DNA of 64,000 nucleotides from Rhodopirellula halodulae. GTDB lineage: Bacteria; Planctomycetota; Planctomycetia; Pirellulales; Pirellulaceae. The position numbers and the translations under genes are program-made. The stretch is taken from positions 1,811,372-1,875,371 of the forward strand of contig NZ_JAJKFV010000029.1 in assembly GCF_020966775.1 (NCBI RefSeq). The letters run 5' to 3'. Each line of letters opens with the position of its first letter. Within the stretch, counting starts at the first letter, position 1. This document shows positions 44,500-54,107 of the stretch, piece after piece. Below the pieces are notes generated by a model that searched no databases, was not told the DNA's origin, and saw nothing but the letters and a program-made list of their open reading frames with translations.

Positions 44500-46472
44500 T
44501 TGGCTTGTCGACCGGATCCCCCTCCTATCCCGCCTCCGTCCAACCGACCAACGATCTCGCTGATGATGCGACGTCTGCGGTTCGCACGTCTGGACGCCGC
44601 CGCAAAACCAGTCACCTAAAAGAGGTGCCGGAAACGCTGGCCATGCGGGAAAGCTTGCGGGACCGCTGTGCCGAAGTCGCTGCCAAGTTGGACCGTTCTC
44701 ATCCGATGACCAAGGATGAGATGGAGCAAATTTCGCGACGAATGCTGGAGGAAGCCGATCTGCCCGAGAGTTATCTCGGATGGGTGATGGTGATGATCAG
44801 CAGTGCTTTCTGGGCGGATGAATTGGCATCGGTGCCGCCGGAACGCCGGTTGTTTTTGCTGCCGCACTGCTTGAAGCACGCGGAAGGTTGCCCCGCCGAA
44901 TACGACCAATTCGGGATGAACTGCAAAGAATGCGGTGCGTGCAGCATCGCAGATTTTCGTTCGATCGCGGAAGACATGGGCTATCGAGTCTTGGTGGCCG
45001 AAGGTTCACCGGTGGTGATGAAAATCATCGTCGGTGGATACGTGGACGCCGTCGTCGGTGTCGCTTGTTTGAACGTTTTGGAAAAAGCGATCGACAAGGT
45101 TTTGTTGGCTGGTATCCCGTGCATGGCGGTGCCTTTGCTGTCGAGCGATTGCCGAAACACCAAGGTCGATGAGCCTTGGGTGGAGCAGATGATTCGGACT
45201 CCGTACAAGCCAGCGGCTTCGAAAACGAAGAGCTATGTGCACCTGATGCGAGCGGCGGGATCCTTGTTCGAAGACGCCACGCTCGAACGTTTAGCACCAC
45301 GGCAACGGGACAGCCAAGTCATCACGAATACTCTGTCGCAGGGTTATTCGCCCGGCACGCGGATGTTGGAATCCGGGCCGACCGAAAACACAGTCCGGGC
45401 TGCTATCACGCCGGATCAATTGGAAGGCGTCGATCCGATTGCCGCGACAGAAGCCATCGCGATGGATTTCCTGGCTCGCGGGGGTAAGCACTCACGCCCG
45501 TTCATCACGATGGCCGCCTACGATGCGATGACCGGTGGCGAAGGAACGGGTGCCGAGGGCGAAGCGTCGCTAGAGAAAATGCCGGACGCGGTTCGACGTG
45601 CCGCACTGAGCATCGAAACGTTTCATAAAGCCAGCTTGGTTCACGACGACATCGAAGACGGCGACGCTTATCGCTACGGCCAGCCCGCGGTTCATCAACG
45701 GTTTGGAATGGCCAGTGCGATCAACGTGGGTGACTACTTGATCGGGTTGGGGTATCGATTGCTCAGCCGAAATGTGATGGGCGATGAAGTGGACGCGGAG
45801 ACTCGTGTCGACTTGCTGGATTCGTTGGCTGCCGCTCACGTTCGCTTGTCAGAAGGTCAGGGAGCAGAACTGCTTTGGCGAGACGCGAAAGATCGCCGAT
45901 TGACTCCGCTGGATGCCTTGAAAATCTATGCTCTGAAAACGTCACCGGCGTTTGAAGCGGCTCTTTACAGCGGTGTTCGGATGGCGGGCGATGCGACGGA
46001 GTTGGTCGATCCGATTCGAAAGTTCAGCCGGAATTTGGGTGTGGCGTTCCAAATTATTAACGACCTGAATGACTGGGTGGGGGACGACTTCAACAAGATG
46101 ACCGCGGGTGCCGATGTCATCGGTGGTCGGCCGACGTTGTTGTGGGCGTTGGCTTTGGAGCATCTGGACGCTGATGACCAGCAGCGTTTGTTGAATTTGG
46201 CCAACGATGACTGCGAACTGTCCAATCGCGAACGTTTAACGCGGACTCGCGAGCTGTACGAAAAGGCCAATGTCTTTGAGATGAGCTTGCAGTTGATCGA
46301 CAAGCATCAAGCTCGCGCCGAAAAAGTCGCCGACGAGATCGAAAACGAAAGTCTGCGGCGTTTGTTGTACTTCTTGGTGGATACGGTTTTGGAACGTCCC
46401 GAAGCGTTGTCTCCCGAAGAGGAATCGTCCAAAACGCCCGCGGTGGTGAGCATCGGTGTGGTGGCGCGTTAG
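44496..46472 (+). CDS. fusion of DUF116 domain and polyprenyl synthase
   Basis: 658 residues. The N-terminal 280 residues are DUF116-like: LLPHCLKHAEGCPAEYD, MNCKECGACSIADFR and a later SSDCRNTK give Cys125, 132, 143, 146, 149 and 219, a plausible metal or iron-sulfur site. The C-terminal 350 residues are a polyprenyl diphosphate synthase with FARM DDIED (384-388, after LVH), KTS (480-482) and the second Asp-rich motif NDLND (521-525), in which the first Asp is Asn. GKHSRP (330-335) corresponds to the GKRLRP motif. GTG 44496 overlaps the cyclase stop. The product chain could feed the cyclase. I know of no standard family with this fusion. Confidence 0.85.
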   Translation: MIGLSTGSPSYPASVQPTNDLADDATSAVRTSGRRRKTSHLKEVPETLAMRESLRDRCAEVAAKLDRSHPMTKDEMEQISRRMLEEADLPESYLGWVMVMISSAFWADELASVPPERRLFLLPHCLKHAEGCPAEYDQFGMNCKECGACSIADFRSIAEDMGYRVLVAEGSPVVMKIIVGGYVDAVVGVACLNVLEKAIDKVLLAGIPCMAVPLLSSDCRNTKVDEPWVEQMIRTPYKPAASKTKSYVHLMRAAGSLFEDATLERLAPRQRDSQVITNTLSQGYSPGTRMLESGPTENTVRAAITPDQLEGVDPIAATEAIAMDFLARGGKHSRPFITMAAYDAMTGGEGTGAEGEASLEKMPDAVRRAALSIETFHKASLVHDDIEDGDAYRYGQPAVHQRFGMASAINVGDYLIGLGYRLLSRNVMGDEVDAETRVDLLDSLAAAHVRLSEGQGAELLWRDAKDRRLTPLDALKIYALKTSPAFEAALYSGVRMAGDATELVDPIRKFSRNLGVAFQIINDLNDWVGDDFNKMTAGADVIGGRPTLLWALALEHLDADDQQRLLNLANDDCELSNRERLTRTRELYEKANVFEMSLQLIDKHQARAEKVADEIENESLRRLLYFLVDTVLERPEALSPEEESSKTPAVVSIGVVAR

Positions 46473-46589
46473 CCGCTGGGCCGGATCAGCAGGAGCGTCA
46501 AATGAGGTGGCGCGGCGGATGAGTGGACGAGTCCGCAATGAACAGAATGCCCGTCCCATGTTCCAGCGGACTTCCACTGAAGGTTGCTC

Positions 46590-47234
46590 ATGACTCCCGG
46601 TTCACCCTCCTCCGAGATCGAAACATTGAGCGAGTCCGCGGAACAGGTTGATCTCAATTCGTTGCTACGCGAGTTTTACGACGACTTCGCGGAGTTGGCT
46701 TCGTTCGAGCTGGCGTCCGAGATACCGGAACCGTTCGATACATTGCTGAACCACCAGTCGCACATGACGGTGACCGTCGAGCACTATCACGGCGAGCCTG
46801 TTGATGTGGCGGTTCATCGTCGGCGAAACCGTTTCGCCAGTGGGGATGTGGTTCAGGCGGTTGATGTTGCCAATCCGGAGGAGTTGGATGCAACGGTGGC
46901 TTACACGCGAGAAATCACGCTGGTCACTCACGACACGCAGCAAGTGGTGCAGCACGGAATTGTCCGGTTGGACCCATCTGCCCTCTCGCGTTCTGTCTGG
47001 CATCAAATTGCCAGCGGCGAAATTCCGCTCGGTCGAGTGTTGATCGAAAACAACGTGCTCCGGCAGGTTCAGCTTTGTCGTCTGTGGCGGGTCACCGCGG
47101 GGCCATCCCTGGCGAAATACTTGAATCTACAAGTGGGAGACGTGGTCTACGGTCGAACCGCACTGATCCGATGCGACCACAAACCGGCAATTGAATTGCT
47201 GGAAATTGTCCGCGGAAACGGGCCTTTGAGCTGA
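46590..47234 (+). CDS. chorismate-lyase-like (UbiC/DUF98-fold) protein
   Basis: 214 residues. HMTVTVEHYHGEPVDVAV, EITLVTHDTQQVVQHGIVRL and the segment EIPLGRVLIENNVLRQVQL look like the UTRA/chorismate-lyase fold, in which a PLG-type turn precedes the key ligand; a relative in mycobacteria makes 4-hydroxybenzoate. ATG 46590 is used; TTG 46584 is just upstream. It lies 117 bases after the prenyl synthase gene on the same strand. Whether it makes 4-hydroxybenzoate is not demonstrated. Confidence 0.55.
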   Translation: MTPGSPSSEIETLSESAEQVDLNSLLREFYDDFAELASFELASEIPEPFDTLLNHQSHMTVTVEHYHGEPVDVAVHRRRNRFASGDVVQAVDVANPEELDATVAYTREITLVTHDTQQVVQHGIVRLDPSALSRSVWHQIASGEIPLGRVLIENNVLRQVQLCRLWRVTAGPSLAKYLNLQVGDVVYGRTALIRCDHKPAIELLEIVRGNGPLS

Positions 47235-47573
47235 TTTTCTTGGGTGCCGGTGGTTGCCAAGTCGATTGATTCTTTCCCCCCGCCAGGCGGTGAGTTAATT
47301 GACACAACAAGTCTATTTGATACGATCTAAAAAGTTTTCAGAGTACGAATCCTTCTCGCTGACGTTCCTGTTGCGAGGCGATTCGCTCCTTTGCTGAGAA
47401 CTTGGCCTCGAAGAATCGTCCACGAATTGTTGGATCCCACCTTTCACCCAGCTGGTCCGATTGGATTACGCCGGGTCCCACCCACCTCTTGATTTGTTCG
47501 CGAAAGTCGCCTCTGTAGGTGAACGATGGCGCAACAGATCAATCGCCCGCTTCATTTGAGGAGCAACAGAGAC
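47235..47573. other. upstream region of the cytochrome-type locus
   Basis: 339 bases between the chorismate-lyase-like gene and the DUF1501 gene. AT-rich near 47290-47345 (TTGACACAACAAG at 47299 resembles a -35 element, with GATACGATCT downstream); a promoter for the following operon is plausible but unproven. Confidence 0.4.
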
Positions 47574-48893
47574 ATGCGTTGTCACGGAAACCCACTGATG
47601 CAACCCGGCATGTTTGGTCGCCGAGGATTCTTGGTTGCGGGAGCAGCCAGCGGACTTGGATTGAGTTTGCCCCAATTGCTGATGCGAGAAGCATCGGCGG
47701 AAATCAAGCAATATGATTTTGTGAAGGCTCGAGCCAAGAGCGTGATTCACATTTTCTTGCCGGGCGGAATGGCTCAGCAAGAATCATGGGACCCGAAGCC
47801 CTACAGCCCGATGGAGTATCGTGGCGATCTCGGCACGATCAAAACCAACACGGGCGAGGTGATCGGCAGTGCCATGCCTCAACTGGCGAAGCGAGCCGAC
47901 AAGTACTGCGTGATTCGTTCGATGTCGCACGGTGAAGCGGCTCACGAACGCGGGACGCACAACATGTTCACGGGCTACAAACCCAGCCCGGCATTGAGCT
48001 ACCCGAGTTTTGGTGCGGTGGTGAGCCATGAATACGGGCCACGCAACAATTTGCCTGCCTACATCTGCGTGCCCAACGTTCCCAATGAATTCGCGGGAAC
48101 GGGATACCTTCCCAGTTCGTATGGCGGATTCGCTCTTGGTGCCGATCCTGCTCGTGATGATTTTCAGGTCCGCGATTTGAACTTGGCTGGTGGAGTCGAC
48201 GAGGCACGTTTCATGCGGCGCAAACGTGCGTTGGAAATGGTCAACCAGCGATTCGTTTCGGGGACTTCTGCGGACAACGTCGGGGCGATGAACACGTTCT
48301 ACGAGCGTGCTTATGACCTTCTCGATACTCCCGAAGCCAAAGCCGCGTTTGATCTGTCAAAAGAAGACGCCAAGATGCGTGATCGCTACGGCCGAAACCA
48401 AGCCGGTTCACGCATGTTGATGTGCCGTCGACTGATTGAGGCGGGCGCTCGTTTGGTGACCATGACCTACGGCGGTTGGGACATGCACACCAACATCACC
48501 TCCGGTATTCGCGGGCAGATGCCGAGCTTCGATCAAGGATTGGCTGTCCTGCTAGATGACTTGAGCGAGCGAGGTTTGCTGGATGAAACGTTGGTCATGG
48601 TGACCAGTGAGTTCGGCCGCACACCGAAAATCAATGCTGATGCTGGACGCGATCACTGGCCGAAGGTCTTCAGCGTGATGCTGGCGGGCGGCGGTGTGCA
48701 AGGCGGACAGATCTACGGTGCTTCGGATTCGACGGCTTCCGAGCCCGAGCTGAATCCGGTCTCGCCCGCCGACTTGGCAACTACCATGTATCGTCTGCTG
48801 GGCATCGTGGCTGATAAAGAGCTGATGGCCCCCGGCGACCGACCCATTGAAATTGTCGATGGCGGCAACGTCATCGAAGAAATTTTGACTTGA
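47574..48893 (+). CDS. DUF1501 (sulfatase-fold-like) exported protein
   Basis: 439 residues. A GAGGAG motif (47558-47563) lies 10 bases before ATG 47574; the frame extends to ATG 47526. A twin-arginine-type signal (FGRRGFLVAGAASGLGLSL) opens the protein, predicting Tat export. The body shows DUF1501 hallmarks: HIFLPGGMAQQESWDPKP, HERGTHNMFTGY, MTYGGWDMHTN and TSEFGRTPKINADAGRDHW. The fold is related to alkaline phosphatase/sulfatase, but no reaction is known. DUF1501 genes usually accompany DUF1549/DUF1553 genes in planctomycetes, as here. Confidence 0.93.
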   Translation: MRCHGNPLMQPGMFGRRGFLVAGAASGLGLSLPQLLMREASAEIKQYDFVKARAKSVIHIFLPGGMAQQESWDPKPYSPMEYRGDLGTIKTNTGEVIGSAMPQLAKRADKYCVIRSMSHGEAAHERGTHNMFTGYKPSPALSYPSFGAVVSHEYGPRNNLPAYICVPNVPNEFAGTGYLPSSYGGFALGADPARDDFQVRDLNLAGGVDEARFMRRKRALEMVNQRFVSGTSADNVGAMNTFYERAYDLLDTPEAKAAFDLSKEDAKMRDRYGRNQAGSRMLMCRRLIEAGARLVTMTYGGWDMHTNITSGIRGQMPSFDQGLAVLLDDLSERGLLDETLVMVTSEFGRTPKINADAGRDHWPKVFSVMLAGGGVQGGQIYGASDSTASEPELNPVSPADLATTMYRLLGIVADKELMAPGDRPIEIVDGGNVIEEILT

Positions 48894-48914
48894 GTCTCGA
48901 CTCGAGCGATATGA

Positions 48915-48940
48915 CGGCAACTTGAAACTTCAAGTTGCCG
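48915..48940. terminator. 26-base near-perfect palindrome after the DUF1501 gene
   Basis: CGGCAACTTGAA (48915-48926) and TTCAAGTTGCCG (48929-48940) are perfect reverse complements separated by AC. No T-run follows. It lies inside the locus, so it could attenuate transcription into the downstream genes or protect an RNA end. Confidence 0.55.
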
Positions 48941-48992
48941 TTGCTGATTCCCACCTCCCGCCCCGCCTCTCTCCCACCGAAGGTTTGTTGTG

Positions 48993-51554
48993 ATGTTGCA
49001 CGACAATCTCTCTGTCTGCGCAGACTCGTTGCAAGGACGCTCCCGGTGCCGATCCAAGTCTCGCCGATCGAAGGCACCCTGGAACACCCGAGCCCAGTCC
49101 GCAATGGTCGACCGCGGCTCGAAATCTTGGCCTGCGTTAACGTTGGCATGCCTAGCGGTAATGGGCATGACAAGTGTCGCTTCGGCGGCCTTTCCAAAGA
49201 TCACCTACATGCGGCCACTGGGCGTGGTGCGAGGCCAAGAGGCCACGGTCACGTTGCACGGAAGTGCGTTGGGTGACGCCACTCAAGTCCTGACGGATCT
49301 GCCCGGGATCGAGATCTTGGAAGTCACACCGGTCGATGAAAAATCGGTTACCGTGAAATTGAAGACGGAAGAGACTCTCTCACCGGGGTTGTATCCGATC
49401 CGCTTGGTCACGAAGAGCGGGATCACGAATTTGCGTCTGTTGGGCGTCGGAACGATGCCCATTGTGAACGAGCAAGAACCAAATAACTCGTTCGAAGAGC
49501 CACAAATCATCGAGATGGACCGGACCATCGAGGGCAATATCGATCGTGAAGACGTGGATTGCTTCAAGGTTCAGTTGGAAGCCGGGCAAAAGCTGACGGT
49601 TGAAATTGAGGCCATACGGTTGGTGCAAGAGCTTCGCAACCGAAACATCTTTGATCCCGCGATTGCCATTTTGGATGCTGATCGGTTTGAGGTCGCGGTC
49701 AGTGATGATTCGTCATTGTTGCAGCAAGACAGTCTGTGTTCGTTCACGCCCGAAGAAGCGGGGGAATACACGATCACGGTTCGCGAAAGTTCGTTTCTGG
49801 GTGCGTCCAACGTTTGCGGTTACCGACTGCACGTGGGATCGTTCCCGCGACCCGTGACGGTGATTCCATCGGGTGGTGTTCAGGGGCAAGTTTTGCAAGC
49901 CAAGTTGATCGACATCGATGGTTCCGTCACAGATTCCAGTGTTCAGTTGCCGAGTGAGCCTGTTGCCCAATGGCCGGTGGTGACGCAGGATGACCGTGGC
50001 GTGTCTCCATCGCCCAATTGGATTCGCGTGAGCAATGCTCCGATTGTGACCGAGACCGAACCGAACGAAGGCCGAACGGAAGCTTCACCGGCCGAGTTTC
50101 CCGCTTTGCTTTGCGGCGTGATCGAAGAGGGTGATCAATACGATTGGTATTCGTTTGAGTGTAAGAAGGGCGACCGGATGCGTGTTCAACTGCACGCTCG
50201 CAAGACCCTTCGGTCACCGCTGGACGGTGTTATCCACGTCTTTGATCCCGACGGAAAAGTTTTGAAGGGTAGTGATGACATTGGCCCCAATCCGGACGGA
50301 TTGGTGGACATCGACATCGCCAAAGACGGTCTGCACTACGTTCGTGTGTATGATCACTTGCGACGTGGCAGTCCCAATCACAATTACGTGATTGAACTCA
50401 GCCGTCGTGAACCCTCGCTGGGGTTGTCGCTGAAAGAACTGCGACGCGACGAAGCCATGGTTGTTCCTGTTCCGGTGGGCGGACATGGTGCGATGGTTTT
50501 GACGGCTCAGCGAAGTCAATTCAACGAAGCGTTCGAGGCGATGGTGAAGGGTCTGCCCGAAGGCGTCACCGCAACCACGTTCCCTATGCCGGCCGGTCGC
50601 GTTGAAATTCCAGTCGTGCTTCACGCGACAAAGGAAGCACCGCTCGGAGGCGCTCTGTTTGAGGTGACGGCGGTCGGTAAAGTTGGCGACAAAGAAATCC
50701 TCGGCGATTTCAATCAGCACCACAAAATGGTACTCGGCCAAAACCGCCGCGAAATGTTCGGTTATGAAACGGAGAAGGCGGCCTTGGCCGTTTGTGAGGC
50801 AATGCCGTTTGAGGTCGAGTTGGTGCAGCCCAAAACACCGATCCTGCGTCGCGGTAGTAAAGACCTCATCGTTCGAATCAAACGCGATGAAGGCTTTGAT
50901 GGCACCGTCTCATTCCGCACGCTTTACAACCCACCGGGTGTGGGCGTGAACAACAGCAAACGGATCGACAAGGGGAAAAGCGAAGTCGCCATTCCGATCA
51001 CGGCAAACGGAAACGCCGCGATTGGTGCTTGGCCGATGGTCATGCAGGTCAGCTACGGAACGAACCGTGGAACCGCGACGATGTCGACCGCTCCCATCAT
51101 GCTCGATGTGGAGGAACCCGTGTTTGACTACTCGTTCCCGAAGTCGGCCGCGGAACAGGGAATGTCGACAACATTGGCAGTCGGCATGAGTAAGCGTCGT
51201 GATATCGAAGGTGACATCAAAGTTCGTCTGGTTGGAATCCCCAACGGCGTGACCTGTGACGAACCTCAAAAGAAGGTCAGCTTGGACAGCGAAGCGGTTC
51301 AGTTCGAGTTGAAGGTCGCAAAGGACGCGAAACCGGGCACGCACAAGACGATGGTCTTGCAAACGTTGATCACTCGTGACGGCGAGACCATGGTTCAGAC
51401 CGACGGGACAGGCGAGATTCGGATCGATAAGCCGTTGCCGGTGAAGAAGGATCCGCCTGCCGAAAAGAAAGAAGCAACCAAACCAAAACCAAAGCCTGCT
51501 GCCAAACCACTGAGTCGTTTGGAGCAACTTCGTCAGCAAAAGGAGTCGAAATGA
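48993..51554 (+). CDS. secreted PPC-domain (pre-peptidase C-terminal-like) protein
   Basis: 853 residues. GAAGG about eight to ten bases upstream supports GTG 48990 or ATG 48993; the signal peptide itself (ALTLACLAVMGMTSVASA) starts around residue 48, so the n-region is long. ATG 49104 is an alternative. The mature part begins with an IPT/TIG-like domain (ITYMRPLGVVRGQEATVTLHG), followed by two pre-peptidase C-terminal domains (NEQEPNNSFEEPQIIE, TETEPNEGRTEASPAEF) and more beta-sandwich domains. The C-terminus is Lys/Pro-rich (PPAEKKEATKPKPKPAA). Its stop overlaps the next gene's ATG (ATGA). Likely cell-surface; function unknown. Confidence 0.85.
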   Translation: MLHDNLSVCADSLQGRSRCRSKSRRSKAPWNTRAQSAMVDRGSKSWPALTLACLAVMGMTSVASAAFPKITYMRPLGVVRGQEATVTLHGSALGDATQVLTDLPGIEILEVTPVDEKSVTVKLKTEETLSPGLYPIRLVTKSGITNLRLLGVGTMPIVNEQEPNNSFEEPQIIEMDRTIEGNIDREDVDCFKVQLEAGQKLTVEIEAIRLVQELRNRNIFDPAIAILDADRFEVAVSDDSSLLQQDSLCSFTPEEAGEYTITVRESSFLGASNVCGYRLHVGSFPRPVTVIPSGGVQGQVLQAKLIDIDGSVTDSSVQLPSEPVAQWPVVTQDDRGVSPSPNWIRVSNAPIVTETEPNEGRTEASPAEFPALLCGVIEEGDQYDWYSFECKKGDRMRVQLHARKTLRSPLDGVIHVFDPDGKVLKGSDDIGPNPDGLVDIDIAKDGLHYVRVYDHLRRGSPNHNYVIELSRREPSLGLSLKELRRDEAMVVPVPVGGHGAMVLTAQRSQFNEAFEAMVKGLPEGVTATTFPMPAGRVEIPVVLHATKEAPLGGALFEVTAVGKVGDKEILGDFNQHHKMVLGQNRREMFGYETEKAALAVCEAMPFEVELVQPKTPILRRGSKDLIVRIKRDEGFDGTVSFRTLYNPPGVGVNNSKRIDKGKSEVAIPITANGNAAIGAWPMVMQVSYGTNRGTATMSTAPIMLDVEEPVFDYSFPKSAAEQGMSTTLAVGMSKRRDIEGDIKVRLVGIPNGVTCDEPQKKVSLDSEAVQFELKVAKDAKPGTHKTMVLQTLITRDGETMVQTDGTGEIRIDKPLPVKKDPPAEKKEATKPKPKPAAKPLSRLEQLRQQKESK

Positions 51555-54046
51555 ACCGGTCCTTCAATCGATTGACTGTTCGCACGCTTGGGCTGGCGGT
51601 GGTTGCCGCGGTCTTGGGTACATCCAGTTTGGCAAACGCCGCCACACCGGAACCCGTCAAATCTGACAGTGGCGAATTGCCCAAAATTGATCTGGCGATT
51701 TATCCGCCGGAAATCTCACTGACAACCGCTGCGGATTTCCAATCGTTTGTGGCGGTTTTGCGCCGCGACGATGGTGTGACCGAGGACATCACGGAACAGG
51801 TTCGCTGGTCGGTGGTGAACGACAAACTCGCCAAAATTGACGGGCATCTCTTACGACCAGTCGCCGATGGTGAAACGACGCTTCGAGGTCGTTTCAGCGG
51901 AACGACGGTGGATGTGAAAGTCACCGTTGCGAAGGCCGGAACCCATCCGCCGGTTAGCTTCATCAAAGACGTGATGCCAACCTTGACACGTGCCGGATGC
52001 AACACGGGATCGTGTCACGGCGCGGCTCGAGGAAAAGATGGTTTCAATCTCAGTTTGTTTGGGTTTGACCCCAACGGCGACTACCAACGCATCACTCGTG
52101 AAATTGGCGTCCGACGTATCAACTTGGCCGTTCCTTCGGAAAGTCTGCTGCTGAAAAAGTCTGTTGGGTCGGTACCGCACACTGGCGGTAAGTTGTTCGA
52201 TGTGGATTCGGACTACTACGAGACCATGCACAGTTGGTTGGAAGCAGGTGCTCCAAAAGACGCGGCCGACGCATTGCCACCCGCCGTGACTTCCGTTGCG
52301 ATCTATCCACCACAAGTCGTCTTGGAGGGCGAAGGTGCGAAGCAACGAATGGTTGCCGTCGCGACCTATGCCGACGGGACGACCCGTGATCTAAGCCGAT
52401 TGGCAACGTTCTCGACGAACGACGCATCCGTGGCGCCCATCGACCAAGACGGCGTTGCCACGGCGGGATCACGGGGCGAAGCGTTTGTGATGGCCCGCTT
52501 CGACACGCATACCGTGGGATCGCAGGTTTTGACCTTGCCTGCGGACCTGAAGTACATCGCACCCGAACCGCAACCCAGCAGCTATGTCGATGAATTGGTT
52601 GACAAGAAACTCAATCAGCTACGTTTGGTTCCGAGCGGGCAATGCACGGACGAAGAATTCATCCGCAGAGCGACCATTGACATCACAGGATTGTTACCGA
52701 CTGAAGAAGAGCTGAATCTGTTCGTCAACGATGTCGCCCCGGACAAACGAGAAGCTTTGATCGATCGTTTGCTTGAGCGCAAAGAGTTCAGTGAGATTTG
52801 GGCGATGAAGTTCGCTCAGTTGCTGATGATCAAGAGTACCAACCAGGTCAGCAAGAAGTCGGCTTTGCTTTATGCAAACTGGTTAACGGACCAGTTCGCT
52901 CGAAACGTGCCGATCAATGAGATGGTCCATGATCTGTTGACCAGTACCGGGGGCACCTTTGGAGAGCCCGCCACGAACTTCTATGAAATCGAACGCGACA
53001 CACTGAAGACCGCGGAAAACGTCGCTCAGGTCTTCATGGGGATCCGCACACAGTGTGCTCAGTGCCACAATCACCCCTTCGATCGTTGGACGATGGATGA
53101 TTATTACGGATTCGCCGCGTTCTTCAGCCAAGTCGGCCGCAAGCAAGCGGAAGACTATCGGGAAAAGATTGTCTACAACCGGTTCAGCGGTGAGACCAAA
53201 CACTTGGTGACCAAGCAAAACGTGCCTCCGAAGTTCCTTGGCGGCGACGCCCCCGATACCAAGGGGAAAGACCGACGCGAAGTGCTGGCCGAATGGTTGG
53301 TTGCCGGTGACAACCCGTTCTTCTCCACCAGCATCGCCAACCGTGTTTGGGCTCACTTCATGGGATCGGGTTTGGTGGATCCGGTGGATGACATTCGTGT
53401 TAGCAATCCGCCCAGCAATCCAGAGTTGTTCGATCGTTTGGGTGAGAAGTTAGTGGAGTACAACTACGACTTCCGAAAACTGGTTCGCGACATCTGCACG
53501 AGTCGTGCTTATGGCCGCAGCACCAAGACAAACGATTCCAATGCTCATGACACACGAAACTACGCTCACGCGACGATTCGACGTGTTCCTGCGGAGAGTT
53601 TGTTGGACTGTATTTGTCAGGTCACCGAGAGTCCGGAGAAGTTCAGCGGTCTGCCGCTGGGTAGTCGTGCGGTCCAAATTTCAGATGGAGCCACGTCCAA
53701 CTATTTCTTGACGACGTTTGGGCGTTCGCCTCGCGCCACCGTTTGTGAATGCGAAGCGACCACTGACCCATCGCTATCGCAGGCATTGCACCTGCTCAAT
53801 GGAAGTTCGGTTCACAACAAAATTGTGCGTGGTGGGCTGATCAAACGTTGGATCAACGATGAAAAACTGGATCCGGACGCAATCTTGGATCGAATCTACC
53901 GTCGAGCATTGAGTCGCGATCCTTCCGCAGAAGAACGCGAAGCCGTGAAAGCGTTGCTCGCCGAAGAGGGGGCTCAGCCTCAAGCTGTCATGGAAGATGT
54001 GTTCTGGGCCGTGTTGAACGGTCGGGAATTCGTTTTCAACCACTGA
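51551..54046 (+). CDS. DUF1549/DUF1553 (planctomycete cytochrome-type) protein
   Basis: 831 residues with a signal peptide (residues 1-30). Two Big-like beta domains (about 45-130 and 255-345) flank a segment with the haem-like motif CNTGSCHG (C150, C155, H156: CX4CH). Next come DUF1549 (YVDELVDKKLNQLRLVPSG, FIRRATIDITGLLP), a standard CAQCHNHP (CXXCH) and DUF1553 (RREVLAEWL, NRVWAHFMGSGLVDPVDD, DGATSNYFLTTFGR). The haem sites suggest periplasmic redox activity. The gene is coupled to the upstream PPC protein. The reaction is unknown. Confidence 0.93.
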   Translation: MNRSFNRLTVRTLGLAVVAAVLGTSSLANAATPEPVKSDSGELPKIDLAIYPPEISLTTAADFQSFVAVLRRDDGVTEDITEQVRWSVVNDKLAKIDGHLLRPVADGETTLRGRFSGTTVDVKVTVAKAGTHPPVSFIKDVMPTLTRAGCNTGSCHGAARGKDGFNLSLFGFDPNGDYQRITREIGVRRINLAVPSESLLLKKSVGSVPHTGGKLFDVDSDYYETMHSWLEAGAPKDAADALPPAVTSVAIYPPQVVLEGEGAKQRMVAVATYADGTTRDLSRLATFSTNDASVAPIDQDGVATAGSRGEAFVMARFDTHTVGSQVLTLPADLKYIAPEPQPSSYVDELVDKKLNQLRLVPSGQCTDEEFIRRATIDITGLLPTEEELNLFVNDVAPDKREALIDRLLERKEFSEIWAMKFAQLLMIKSTNQVSKKSALLYANWLTDQFARNVPINEMVHDLLTSTGGTFGEPATNFYEIERDTLKTAENVAQVFMGIRTQCAQCHNHPFDRWTMDDYYGFAAFFSQVGRKQAEDYREKIVYNRFSGETKHLVTKQNVPPKFLGGDAPDTKGKDRREVLAEWLVAGDNPFFSTSIANRVWAHFMGSGLVDPVDDIRVSNPPSNPELFDRLGEKLVEYNYDFRKLVRDICTSRAYGRSTKTNDSNAHDTRNYAHATIRRVPAESLLDCICQVTESPEKFSGLPLGSRAVQISDGATSNYFLTTFGRSPRATVCECEATTDPSLSQALHLLNGSSVHNKIVRGGLIKRWINDEKLDPDAILDRIYRRALSRDPSAEEREAVKALLAEEGAQPQAVMEDVFWAVLNGREFVFNH

Positions 54047-54107
54047 CCACCTGGTTTGCCAATTGATGTTGTCGCTTTCTACCCTGATTTCCCGCCGGTT
54101 TGATTTC

